Shown: piece after piece, positions 50,359 to 63,400 of the stretch
Layout of the letters: the number at the start of each line of letters is the position of its first letter
Numbering within the stretch: position 1 is the stretch's first letter
Origin: Beaufortia kweichowensis
Taxonomy: Eukaryota; Chordata; Actinopteri; Cypriniformes; Gastromyzontidae
Assembly (NCBI GenBank): GCA_019155185.1
Contig: CM032809.1
Coordinates: 3,901,621-3,965,620 of the forward strand
Reading direction: 5' to 3'
Length of the DNA: 64,000 nucleotides
Notes under the pieces: model-generated
What the model saw: the letters and a program-made list of their open reading frames with translations, nothing else
Database searches by the model: none
Told to the model about the DNA's origin: nothing
Made by a program: the position numbers and the translations under genes

Positions 50359-53300
50359 TGCTCTGCAAAATCCCTGAGTCATGTTCACATCATCACTCCA
50401 TTCACATGTGATATTAAATAACAAAATTATTACAAAGTATTTTACAACCAGTTATAGAATAAAATTGAGAAACTATAATGAAAAGTTTCTGGTAGGTGAA
50501 TCCTTAAATAAAAAGTGATGAAGCTAATGTGAATCTATTACGTATCGAAACCTTGAAATGGCGAAGCTACAATACCCCATAAGTATAAATTACATGCAAT
50601 AATAATAATAATGAATAATTTAGCAATAAATTAAATTACATGTAATAATAATTCATATAAATATGATTTTATGGGCTGTTGGTTCTGTGGGAATCCTGAT
50701 AAATGTGAAACTTTCCCTCTTTTGCATACTGAACTCTGGCTTTATTAAGCAGAACAATCATATTCATTCCTTTAGTCTCATAAAGCTTAAGATTTTTATT
50801 ACAGACTCACAGGTTGATCATAATGGGAATGTCTTTATAAAGCTATGAATAGATAATTAAATTTTAAACAGGGATAAGTGGACACTAAAATGTCCGTAAA
50901 ACAGAAGGAATTTCAATTAGATACCCCTATTAAATTAAGTGTGAGACCCGCAGAAGCTATAAACTGGCAATTTGAAAGCCAAAAGTTCTTGGCTGGAAGC
51001 TATAAACTTCACTACATAAACTAGCAAATGACATCCTTTTAAATGTCTATACTGTACGTACTGCATTTTTCTGCTTTAATAACTACATGAATATTAGCAA
51101 TGACAGAAGAATCTCGAACTTTTCCAAGTTAGAAGAACTAGATCGTTTAAAGAGTTCAGATGTCACAGCACTCAGATCATGTATAAAGCTCGATGTCAAC
51201 AAATGTTTTGCTGCTCCTTCTGTTCTATCGACTGACTTCTTTTCCCACAGACAGTCCAATTAAAGACAGCAGTGAATCAATAAGACAAACTGACTGCACA
51301 ATAAATACACTTTCAAGCTGCCGTTTGGCATTAGACTCCAAGGTCTCAATTCTACATATTGACAGAATTGACAGATGTGCCATCGCTCATAATATAAAGC
51401 TGATCTTGCATTCTGTCACCATACCGTATAACATTTAGAGACGCATTTATCACGACTTTCGCCCGGTCAATAACATAAAAGTAAAAAATGTATCAGGAAT
51501 CATTAATGATATCAAACATTTATTCTCAACCTTATCTCCAAGAAACCTTTACTGTATTTAACATCTTTTAAAGTTCAACTGTTTCTACAAAAGCTTTATG
51601 CAGGATGTGAGTAAAAGGGCTACGTGACCGATTGATTGACCCGTGAGCACCTGTCAAAAAAATAAGGGTCTCCGTATCCATCTGTAATTCTCCTAGCAGG
51701 ATGTGAAGCCCTGATGATGGGGGTGTTGTCACGGCAACCCACGTAAAGCCTTTGGGGTGCTCGGAGCTAACAGTTACGCTTGTTGTTTACTGAGACGGAT
51801 TGAGAAACAACGACCAACCATGGCAAATTTCTCACTACACCTGAGCTGAACCATAAATCCATATACGAAAGAACATCCAGTAAGTCCTGGCATGAACTCC
51901 CCGATCGTTCATGTACACACAACTGACGTACCTTCTAAACTGCTGCTGTCAACCTGAAACGTCTCACTGGGACTGCAAATAGTTTTACAAAGTGACAAGG
52001 CAGCACTATTAGATCTACAGCACTGTACGTCTAATATGATCATTATGAAAATCCCTCTGGCAATAATTGAATAATTACATGCTATAAATCATTTACAAAG
52101 TCAGAGGAGACTGCTGCATGCTGCTGCAGGATACAGTACAAGCATACGGTATGAATGAAATGCGCAAAAAGCAAAGCCGCTGATCTGTGAAATTTTAATT
52201 GGGTCAAACAAGACAATTAGTAATTAGAAGTAGGCTTAGTGTTAATGAATACACAGATATCTAAATAAAGACTCGAACATACATATCTCAAGTGAACTGG
52301 CAAATCACCAATAATCAGCTTTACTAAAAATGACTTTTTAGTAATGAACATTATTTAAAAGTCATTAAAAAGCAATCAAAATACAAATGGCTTAGTTACT
52401 GTTGTTTATGCATATTAATCTGGGACAGTAGAACAAAAAAGTACAAAATACAGCTTTAATTTAAAGCCAGGAAAATTTTGAGAATCTTGTTTGTTTCTTA
52501 ACTTTTTATTTTATCTAATTTTTTATTTTATTTATTTTAAAGTGTTTCGTACTTCCAACAGTTGAAGGTCTCACTGCGGCCCAAAATGTAACATTGAGAA
52601 CTACATTTGTCTACAGCCAGCTGGAAAAATGTATTGTAATGATGTACTTGGATTTAAACATACTTTCAAATCAGGCCAAATCATAATTATGGAACAAACA
52701 TTAAATACACTGTTTATATATCAGCTGGTTGAGTAAGAGTGCTAAAATACATTTTAGCCGAGTTTGATTTCACATTGAAATATCTCAGCCCATACAAAAC
52801 TGATGATGCAGTATATTGTCAATCAGCAAAGCACACACATCTACAATACAGTACCAGGAAAAAGTGAACAGGGAAGTTGATCCTGCAAAATTAAATGTTG
52901 CATCAGAGATTCATCTCTACAATGAAAAACACACAAGAGTTAATAATCATTGTGCAGTGAAAAGAAAGAAAAAAAAAGTAAGACAAGCAAGACTAAGAAA
53001 CAAGAATGTAAAGAACATTCTGTGAAATATAACCTTGACACCCTTAATATTGACTGAGTAATGACATGTCACAGATTAAAATCATTGTGATGTATATAGA
53101 CAAAATCAAATGCTTGTTTTCTCATAATTTGATTTTGAAATGCAGCCTGGTTTTCACAAACAGGATCACTTTGACATCACCACAAAGTTACATTTTGAAA
53201 AATGCCAACCTGTTTTATTCTTTTTAGAGAATAACCTTTACAAAAACTGAAAACTGTAAGGCTGAAATGATGTGTAAATGAAGTGTAAATGTGTAAATGG

Positions 53301-54120
53301 AAAATGGTGTCCTCTGGGTTCAGACTGCAGGTGTTTAATACTCTAAAAACTAAAGTTACAGCATTAATAAAACCCTCATCTGAATCAATAACTGCTGCCT
53401 TTCAAGATGACTTCATAAATGCTCTGTGAATAAATGCATCTAATTCAGAAGAGAATATCTCCCCCACTTTATTTCCAGCGTGAATCCCTATGTGAATAGG
53501 GATGTTAGTTCATGCATCGTCTCAGGTGGTCTTAAGCTAGAGAATGTACAATGGCACTCAGACGCCCCCCTCCATACCCCATCCACTCAGGCCATTAAAA
53601 AAAAAGACGACTCATGCCAAAATCAATACATCCTCTACATCCTAAATAGGCCATTTAAACTGCAACACAACAGGAGTGAAAACCAATTAATTAGTGCTAA
53701 AGCTTTATTTGATATATGTGATTAAAAGCAACTATTCCACAGGAGGAAAAACACTGATGGGTAAAGTTATGACAGAAATCAGAACAAGATCCGGTAAAGT
53801 TTGCTGATAATGTAAACAAGCTGTGAGTGTTGGTCTTTTAATTTTTATTATACGTATACTTAATCTTGGCTGGTTTACAATATTTTAACATCCATAAACA
53901 ACTTGGGAAAAGCTTATAATTTATAATAATGTAAAATGTATGCCTTTAAAGAGAAAAAAACATGTCTAAATGTTTCCAGCCGGCTCTATAAATGGCAACA
54001 GGTTCCTTTTATTTTTTACTGACTGTGTTCTAAGAGGTCCTGAGGGAGCACCGGCCCCGTGTTTGCCTTTAACAGCAAGATTATAATGACGAACAGAATC
54101 ATGTTCAGGACTCAGACCAG
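50359..54120. other. intergenic between calcr and vps50, right part
   Basis: No gene recognised. GTTGTCACGGCAAC at 51725-51738 resembles an RFX X-box. The 5' parts of several AT-rich runs look like ordinary intergenic DNA. Confidence 0.35.
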
Positions 54121-54125
54121 CGACT

Positions 54126-54131
54126 TTATTT
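54126..54131 (-). terminator. vps50: candidate vps50 polyadenylation signal
   Basis: TTTATT on the plus strand (AATAAA on the gene strand) within 'gactttatttagc', about 1 kb past the vps50 stop codon. Another minus-strand AATAAA lies near 54360. The 3' UTR between 54126 and 55160 holds no conserved frame. Confidence 0.35.
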
Positions 54132-55160
54132 AGCAAAAAACCCACTGAGAGCAGAGTTGAGATCCGGCCAAGTTACCTATGAGGCTTCAGCATACTTGTA
54201 CATAAAAATTCAATTTACTATGTTTCATCCAGCGAAGAATATTGAAGAAAAAAAGAGAGGTGGAGAAAAACCATCCAGAGTGCAATAAGGTGAACTGAAA
54301 GTACGACATCGCCACAAAAAACACTAAAATACCATCATTCAAATAAGAACGTTAGTGTATTTATTTTATGATCTTGCCTTTGACTTGATACAGCTGAATA
54401 TTATTTAGTACACAATTTCCTACAGTATTATGAAAACAACACAACACAAACAAAGCAATATATTTTAGCGAGTCACATACAGTGTCGGCATTTCAGATAT
54501 AATAAATAGTCCATCATAGCAGAATGTATCAGTATGTGGAGTTGTTTTGTAAAGTGTTACTATTATCATCATTATTTTTGTAGACACACAAATCAACACT
54601 TTCCGGCACAAATGTTTTGATATCAATACTACAATATTTATCTGGGATGAACTGCATTTCTACAAGTCTCATAAATTATGAAATCAATATCAAAGACGTG
54701 AAAATTAGCTGCAACGGTATGAGGTGCTTGTGTAACAGGACGAGTGAAATAGCCAAAGTCGACAGCAGCCATGTTGTGAAGGTACATGCAGTTTCTTTAA
54801 AATACCCGCAGCAGTCTGTGACGTGTCTTGCTATTATTTTTAAAAGACTCATACAACACATTCTAATAAAAAGTAAATGAAAACAGACTTTGCTAAAGAA
54901 ACGCGGCTATACGGCTATATTGAAATGACTGCCTGACAGCTCATGAGTAATTCATTACTGTTGTCCTTCAAACGTTAGCGTTTGACAGCCCTCATATACA
55001 GTCACAGCATGTCTTGCTTACGCTCCTAATGAACTGTAAACACAAACAGCAAACGTTTAAGCGGTTGATAAACAAAACGTGAGCTGCGTGTGACGCCACG
55101 GGCCCAATACCAGTCTATTCGATATCCACTGCGATTCCGTTGAGATATTAGCTGTAATAT

Positions 55161-58100
55161 TTATCTTTTTGGTCGGTCAATGTCATCGATAGCTGCGAGG
55201 AGCTTCTGTCTTGCCTTCTTGTTGATGTGGGACCCGAGGCAGACGTTGACCAGGTTGGTCAGCTGCTTCATTGAGTATTCCTAGATAAAAACGTTTAATG
55301 AATCTCTGTTTCTGTGCTTATAATGAGGTTTCTGTGTGCTTCTAATGGACAATGAAAATCATTCAAAGTTGTGCCTGGAAATCCAAGGAGGCTAGGCAAC
55401 ATTTTAAAAAATGTTTTACTAAACAAAAATTCTAATACCTTTTTTAAACAATAAACAATGTACTATGTATGTAAATATGTATGCTGTTTTTTTTACTGCA
55501 TGTAATACCGGTGTGTATGAATGAAGACATGTTTCGTTACCCTGTGGTTCTTGATGAACTGCTCCATGTCATTCTCGGTTAGGTAGTACGCTTTGATGTA
55601 GGTCTCTACAAACTCCTTATCTGGAATTGGCCGGAGGTCTGTGAGCTTCTCCAGCTTCATCAGGAACTGCTGGAAGTCCAGCTGCATGAGTGCACGTCCT
55701 TCATTACTGCATTTCTTCACGTTAGCGTAGCTGGAAGACAGCAAACGAGAGAGAGAGAGTGAGTGAGACAGATGCAGGACGATCACGATGTGTTAACAGC
55801 GCACGGTACATTCATTGTGGGAACAGCCTGAGGTAAAGTGTCTGTCTCAAGGGAGGTTTTAACCCTCCAGTTTACGGGTCACCTTGTGCTTAAACTCTGG
55901 TTGAACCTGCAACCGTCAGCTTATTAGTGTAGACAGAGAAGATATATTAATGTATATCCATATCTCTATATCCATATCTCTATATCTATATCTATAACTA
56001 TAAATCTATACCTATATATTGATACTTATATATTGATACCTATATATCTATATATCCATATCTCTATATCTATATCCATACCAATATATATCGAAACCTA
56101 TATATTTATATATCCATATCTCAATATCTATAACTATAAATCAATACCTATATATTGATACCTATATATCTCTATATCTATATCCATACCAATATATATC
56201 TATATATCTATGTATCCAAATCTCTATATCTATACCAATATATCGAAACCTATACTGTACTGTATAGCTATACCTATATATTAATACCTATATATCTATA
56301 TCTATATCTATATATACATATCTCTATACCTATATATACTTATCTCTATATCTATACATATATAATGATACCTATATATCTATATCTATATATACATATC
56401 TCTATATCTCTATACCTATATATCTATATATACATATCTCTATACCTCTATACCTATATATCTATATATACATATCTCTATATCTATATACATATATATT
56501 GATACCTATATATCTGCATATCCATATTTCTATATATCTATATATACATATCTCTATACCTCTATACCTATATATCTATATATACATATCTCTATATCTA
56601 TACATATATATTGATACCTATATATCTGTATATCCATATTTCTATATGTCTATACCTATATATCTATATATACATATCTCTATATCTATACCTATATATT
56701 GATACCTATATATCTGCATATCCATATCTCTTTCAGATCCATCACAACAGTAGAATTACACCACAGCCGCATCCAAGACAAACAAGTATCCAAGAGTTCA
56801 GGACTGTTGACACCCCGTTTGCTTTTTGGCAGACAGCAGTGTAATTACTTTCTGTGAGGGGAGAGATATTGCTGGGCCCACTGAGTGTATCCATTCTGTT
56901 CATGGTTTTCCAGCCTTCTTCCCACCTCCTGTGTTGTGTTTGATGGGCGGGAGCGATACAGAAAACACCTCAACACTGCTCACTGATACAGCAGCTAATA
57001 TTAACACGCTAGCTGAATGAAAACAAGGCAGAAATGACTGTGGTTGTAAAGGTTTTTTGTAAAGCTGAAACTCAAACCCAAAGTAAACTTATGGTGCACA
57101 ATGTGATGTCATCATCTTGAATGCACTATAAGGGTCCACAAATTTGTAGTGTGGATACTGTACGTTAACAATGTTCTCACAGTACTATAGCTACAGGCAA
57201 AGAGACAGTAAGGTTGAGTTAGGCTGTTCACAATAATATTGGAGGTTTCATTAATAATGTTTTAGTAAAGATCAATACTGGGAATTTTGTTTTTGCACTG
57301 TTAGCACACGGTCAAGGGTGGCTGTTAGAGACATAAACGACACCATTTAACACATCAAATGCCTTTTCTATTAAAGATGTGTACATCGACCCTCGACCGT
57401 ATGATGTAGCTTTATGACTGGATCCTGCCAGAAGGTGATTGCCAAGCTATGTTCTTGTTTCAGAACCTTGAATAAATTCCCTGATCATAATCAAACCTTA
57501 AAGTCAGATAGAAATCATACATTGATAATGTTCCTGAAGCACTTAAAACAAGCCATAACCCTACAATCCAGAACCTAGATGATGATTCAGGAATATGCCG
57601 TACGTAAGTTAATCACTTTAAACCCTCAGGGTGTACGAGTCTCTGTCCTAATGTGTTATTGGGATCGAACATTACAAGAAGGTTATGTTTGCTGAAGGGT
57701 CTCTGGACTTCCTCAGATGTTCCAGGAACATATAAAAAGCTCATTCTGGATGAGGACCGTCTGTACGGATGACAATATAATTCCATCTAAAGCATGTTCA
57801 TCCTCTCAATCCCTGGACACTGTGCAACTCTTTCTCTAGGCTGTATAAATGATTAACAGCTCGAGCGACTCAAAAAAAATCATTTTTCTGATTCCATTTA
57901 ACTGTTAGGACTAAATCATACTTTTAGAGTTATGATTAGTTTTTACAGGCTATACGATGACAAACTTCTGTGAAGTCAAGAAGTGTCATGTCAAATGTTC
58001 TTCCAGCAGATCTCCAAAACACCGCAAGGAGACCTCCTCAGCATTTCTGCGAGCGGGAAGCACAGATTATTGGGTAAAAGTGATGAAAGACAGAAAAACA

Positions 58101-60411
58101 ACAGCTCCCTGGAGAGGACACGACTTTGAAGCTGCTTGTCACACTACGCCTGCAAACGCATGAGAAAAAGAGCTCTGCCTAATGACGGGCAGATGCGTGC
58201 GAGACGTGGAAACAAGGAAAAGTAAATACGAAGAAAATCGAATGACCTTGATGGATAAATCTATGAAGAGCAACACAGGATGTGGAAAGGTGACAAGAAA
58301 ATCCAGTCAGCACAGACATTTGATGAATCCCCACAAAACTAATGCATTTTAACAATCTCTGCGTACGCCGCAGGAAGAGGCAAAAAAAACACTCCTTCGC
58401 ATAAATGTGACGAAGAGAGGCATGTCAAACGCAAGATCGATGAGGCAGCTGAAAATTTCTTGCCGTTGCTTTAAATATTCCACAGGTTAAGTTTGACATA
58501 CCCCTACAAATCCCTAGCGATAAAGGTTTACATCTCAAAACAAATCACTGTCAGCCAGACCAGACATAATTAAAAACATCAAAAGTTCTCAGCACATTCT
58601 CGCCTGTATAATCAAATAGTAGAAGCAACCTGTGAGTCAGACAGAGGTATGAAGAACCAGAGACGCTACATCTTTCATGCGGGTTTGCTGTTTATGTAAA
58701 CATCGCTTTGGTATTTGAGCAGGACATTGTGTAATTAAGTATTTCCCTTAAAAATAAATATATTGTTGAAGACGGTCTTAGAAAATGAAACAAAAGTCTT
58801 CTTTGATGTCACATACGGGTGCCATCAGAATATATTCTCATGTTTGTTTGTAGAACGTGTAGTCTGGAGCAGCGGTCTCAAACTCAAATGACCTGACAGC
58901 ACTAACCAGAGGCCAGATAGAAAACTCATACAAGTATAATACAAGAATAGTAGTTGTAGCGCTAAAAATAAAAACGGATGTCTATTAACTGAAGGGCTGT
59001 CACTTTATGATGCAGACAAGCTTCGCCCTTTATTTAAATATTTAATTTAAGATGCATCAGAAATGTTGTATGCATGTTGCACCTGTGTTTTTGGATTATT
59101 AACTGAAGAATTTAAGTCTTTTGAGGCTTAAATATACATAACACGTGCAAAGTTTATAAAGACATAACCCAGCAAAATGACTACAAAATATAACCACAAA
59201 AGAACACACAAAACTTTGGTCAATGAATGCATTATTTTCTTTGAGATTTATGTTTTTCTATGCATATTTTTTATGCATGCATATTTGAATAAAAACAAAT
59301 TTCCTCATACCCTTGCCAAATAATTTTGCTCAATAAATACAGTATCTTTAAGTTATATCTATAAGTTTAGTGTTTTGTCCATTATGTGCCATACTCCTTA
59401 TATCTTGATGGTATAATCTAACCTGGGGCATTAAAAGCAAATATTGTATAAATATTCCACCTAAGCACCATGTTTGGCCACTATATACACTATAAACATT
59501 TATATATGTTTATATAAACATAAATAAACATACAAAACATATAATATAAAAAATTATATTTAAATTACACAACTGTTAAACTTTTTTTTAATTCCTGCCT
59601 CCACTTGAAGGCCAAACCCACTTCAGCATTAATGGGCCTGACATAAGAACATGCCTTGAATTTTTTTCACAAGCTTGAAACCTTTTAGAAGGAACGCTTG
59701 TGGTCTGATGAGGCTAAACTTGAGCTCTCTGGCCTGAAAGCAAAATGCTATGTTTGGCACAAACCAAACACAGTCTAACACTTGTGTAAAACAAATCCTG
59801 CTGGCAACATCAATCTCTGGGTTCACTTTCAAAGAGGAATTCGTTGTAGCATGAAAACTTTAGGCAAATTCTGGAGGAGAACTTAAGGAGGAGGGGGATA
59901 CCATTGTAACTTGTTCTTAAAAATGGATAAAGGTACTGGATAAATATACTACATTACAACAGGTTTAATATAAACATTAAAAATAGAGAGAGAGAGAGAA
60001 CCTCTCGCTGTAGTAATTCCCAGTTCCATTAATACCACACTCGCAGCCGTATTGACAGAGCAATATAAGGCGCTTTACTCTGCACAACCCAGAGGACCCA
60101 TAATTAATCTCTATTTATCTGTATGTGACCCGACTACTCCTGCAAACTATTTCCATTGTGTGGAAAAGAACTGAGTGCTTTGCAATGGCTGGGATTTCCA
60201 TGAAAACACTGTTGGTAGGATATTTATCTGACAGCAGATGGTCCCATACACACTGACGCCCATTTTCTTGAGCTAAATAGAGCACTTACCCCTCCACTAA
60301 TGTCCTGTTGGCCAGACGGATGCAGTGCTCCCATAAGACGTTGGACACGGGCAGAGGAATCCGTACTATTTTTGAAACATCTCCAAGTCTCTGGTTGAAC
60401 TTCTCAAACTC
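55161..60411 (-). CDS. vps50: VPS50 (syndetin), C-terminal three exons
   Basis: The last 143 residues of VPS50/CCDC132, in exons 60290-60411 (phase 0 start, two bases over), 55541-55730 and 55161-55280 (phase 0, ending TAA). The sequence runs EFEKFNQRLGDVSKIVRIPL, LWEHCIRLANRT, then NVKKCSNEGRALMQLDFQQF, RPIPDKEFVETYIKAYYLTE and ends LLAAIDDIDRPKR, almost identical to the human protein as I know it. VPS50 is the specific subunit of the EARP tethering complex with VPS51-53, which drives recycling from endosomes and affects dense-core vesicles. Only the C-terminal domain is here; upstream exons lie past the right edge. The gene is convergent with calcr, as in human. All borders are GT-AG (GTAAGT and GTAACG donors). 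Confidence 0.95.
55930..56735. repeat. TATATC/CTATAC satellite array in vps50 intron
   Basis: About 800 bases of degenerate 6-base units (TATATC, TATACC, CATATC). A higher-order block containing GATACCTATATATCTG recurs at about 56367, 56501, 56613 and 56701, with spacings of 134, 112 and 88 bases. The hexamer period gives stop-poor frames rich in IYLYI, which are not genes. Confidence 0.9.
56736..59600 (-). other. vps50: vps50 intron, nothing coding recognised
   Basis: Rest of the 4.6 kb intron between the second-last and third-last exons. I see no exon, RNA gene or intact element. Moderate GC patches near 58000-58200 have an open frame of 68 codons with no family resemblance. Confidence 0.4.
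59640..59900 (+). pseudogene. relic of a Tc1-like transposase
   Basis: On the plus strand, 'TGGTCTGATGAGGCTAAACT' and 'GCTATGTTTGGCACAAACC' encode WSDEAKLEL and CYVWHKPNT, the block before the last catalytic residues of Tc1/mariner transposases in fish. Stop codons follow within a few residues and the rest is degraded; no terminal inverted repeats were found. It sits in a vps50 intron and is dead. Confidence 0.8.
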
Positions 60412-63400
60412 CTGCAGAAAAAATCATTTAAGGAAATGTGTTAGCATGCTGCATGGTTGATCTCTCATGAGCCAAAAATTATGTTGCGTTTCACCTGTGT
60501 GCTGCCCTCCATAACACACATTTTAATAATAATGGCGACACACAATCTACACATACTTCATACTTGACTAATCGTTCTTAAGAAAGCCCTGTATAATAAG
60601 GAAGACTTCAACGCAGCCCTAAACTTGTTCACAAGACGCGTTTATTGCTTAAAAAATAGAAGGTATTAGAAGTCCAACAACAATTGTCTTGAAATTTATT
60701 GTTGATGGCAGGAATTTGTTCTGCTTTGATCACTGTAGCAGCGGTGTTTTAAAAAGAAATAAAATACACGAAATCAACAGTTTGACTGTCTAACCGCACA
60801 ACAAATCACACAAATGCTGACAGAGCGATAAAATCCTCCCTGAAAAACGACATTATTGATTCATCGTGTACATATTGAAGCCAAACTAAAAAATAAGAAA
60901 CTAGTTGACCTCAGTAAACAATCAGATGGTTCATGGAAGACTAGTCTAGTTTAGTAAATACAGCCATGTACTGGATTCTCATTGGGTGGTGTTGGAAGCA
61001 TCTTGATTAGGCGTCATACGTAGGCTGGAAAAATTCAGACTGTTGCAAGCTGCAAACATTTCAACAAAGTTATAAATGAATCAGAAAAGTGCAGACAGCA
61101 AAAATCTATAAATATTTTCTACTGCCATATTGACCAACCAGGTTTTCAACCTGCAAGATTTGCTATCCCAAAAAATGTCCCCGCAGCACACGTCCAGATA
61201 AAGCCCTGCCACGTACAAAAACCTGCGTCGTACAAGCCGTCTGCTCAAGGAGGTGTTGATTCAGCTGCGCTAAAGCCCATTTCTCTTTCACTTGTGACAG
61301 AAAAACACGCCCATAAGTTTCTTAAAACACTGACATATGGCTCATTTGAAAGCCAAGGACTACATGTACCGTGCATTTGCACCTTGAATGCTGATACAAA
61401 GCCAGAAGAAATAAAAATGCTGTGTGAGTTATCACAGTTATTCTCCAACCTTTAATCTTCTGTATATCCCCTTCATTTTACCACTTAGATATATGGGTTT
61501 AACAAGAAAGCTAACAAGCCGGTCACAAACATCAGCATAGGGTTTCAGGGTCCAAGTATAATTTATAGACCCTGCAAGAGACGATTCACATGAGAAACTA
61601 ATCACAGCTGGCATAGATCAGATTATTGCTCTTAGTCAGTCTGACAAGTATTACTCAAAGTAATGCAAAGTGAAAGCGTGTGTGTTTTTTGGTTTCTAAT
61701 AAGAAAAACAGGCTTACTGTAAAAAAAATACAGCAGTCCAGCTTCGTGCTATTTGCTTAAAAACTCATGGAGACCTACTGTATATTCTACAGCATTGAAA
61801 TGTCAGTTTTGAGTTGCCATCAATCCTGTCTCTCAAATTAATGTTTTTTTCCAAAGAAACACACTTTTTACTAATCCTTTTGTGTTTTATACCTTTTCTG
61901 CAGAACATAAAATGCTCTTTTTCTCTCAAAAAACAACTATTAGGAGAGATTTTCAGTAAACGACTACATGCACAATTTATTTATACTGTACGGTTTCTGA
62001 AAACATTTGCGTTTATTTATTTAGCAGATGACCTGAGGGAGCATTTTGTGCCAACAAGAAAATGTAGAAATGATGTGAAATACATGTGATGTTTGTATTG
62101 TGTTTTTTTAACTTTTGGATCTCAACAGCACCTTGGTTTTCCACAAAAAAGATCTGAATTTAATAACATGAAAATATTCAATGAAAGATGGCTTTTTTAT
62201 TTATGAATGATCAATTTTGCATTAACCTCAAGAGTTTGCTTCTACCTTCAACTGAGATCTAAAGTTCCTAACACAGAGAAAATAACCTCTCTTTACAAAA
62301 TTACATATCATTATACAAACCGCACACAGAGTCCATAGCATTTAGCAACAAGTATTAATTCTGCTTTATATAATGCAGGCTATCGACTGTGACAGTTATT
62401 GAACCACAAAAGATATTAGCAAATGTCCTTTAGCAGCCTGGGCACCTGGACATAATTTTTTCACCTGCCTATAAAAAGAAAGAGTGAATCACTGCAGTAT
62501 TTCCACAGTTACATGATTAATTCAGTCCGCTTGGCAGACGCAGACAAATTGGCTTCGACAAACACGCTTGGCGCAGGGTTAAAATGGCGGCGCTGGGAGA
62601 AACGGGCAGAGCTGCTTCACACGACTTCACAGGAACACAAAGGTGAGCATCGATTCTTCATTAGCAGCCAAGCTTTCAACTAAAACTTCCCAGCTCGGTT
62701 CAGGACTTATGTAAATCCGCCTGCCACCACATGATTATGCATATTTTGGGATTCGGCGAGCTTCCTCTGCAAGAGATAATTCAATTGTGAAACCCCATCT
62801 GCTCCGTGAGCCTCTCACTGTATGTGTCAGCCATTCAGATCACTCGCTACGCCCATGCAAAATGCAAGCAGGCTAATGAGCAGAGGTTATCGAAGAAATG
62901 CGGACAGTTCAGTGATACTTAACAGAGGAATGAGATAACTTTTTAACTGGCCCTTTCGACTCCGTGCAGCTCCAAGAGCCTGATCGTATAAATAATTCAC
63001 AACCTGACAAATAATTGATACCCATGATCTTTCAGTCCAGAGGAATTTATAATGTGTAGTCATTAGGCAACAGGAAGAAAAGTGGAAGAGTAAAAATAAA
63101 AAAAAGACACATGACTTCACACAGAGACTTCATTTCAGCCCAGAATTTATATTCTGTGCCAACGGTGCAATTTGCTCGGAAATCAAATACTAACAATGAA
63201 ATAAAGCTAGATAAATGAGCTGCTGGGGTGTATATATACCATCATAACACCCAAGTTACTACTTATTTATTTTATTTACAGTACTAATAAATGCAGTACC
63301 ATAAATTCAACTGAAACCCTCTCGATGGAAAACTCCTCAATGACATAATCATGTAGGACTATGCAGCGTTGACTTTTTCTTGAAATTGTCATTGTCTTGA

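Noticed and set aside
56155..56844. Frames rich in IYLYIYIH over the satellite
   Set aside because: Six-base tandem repeat read in one frame; not a protein.
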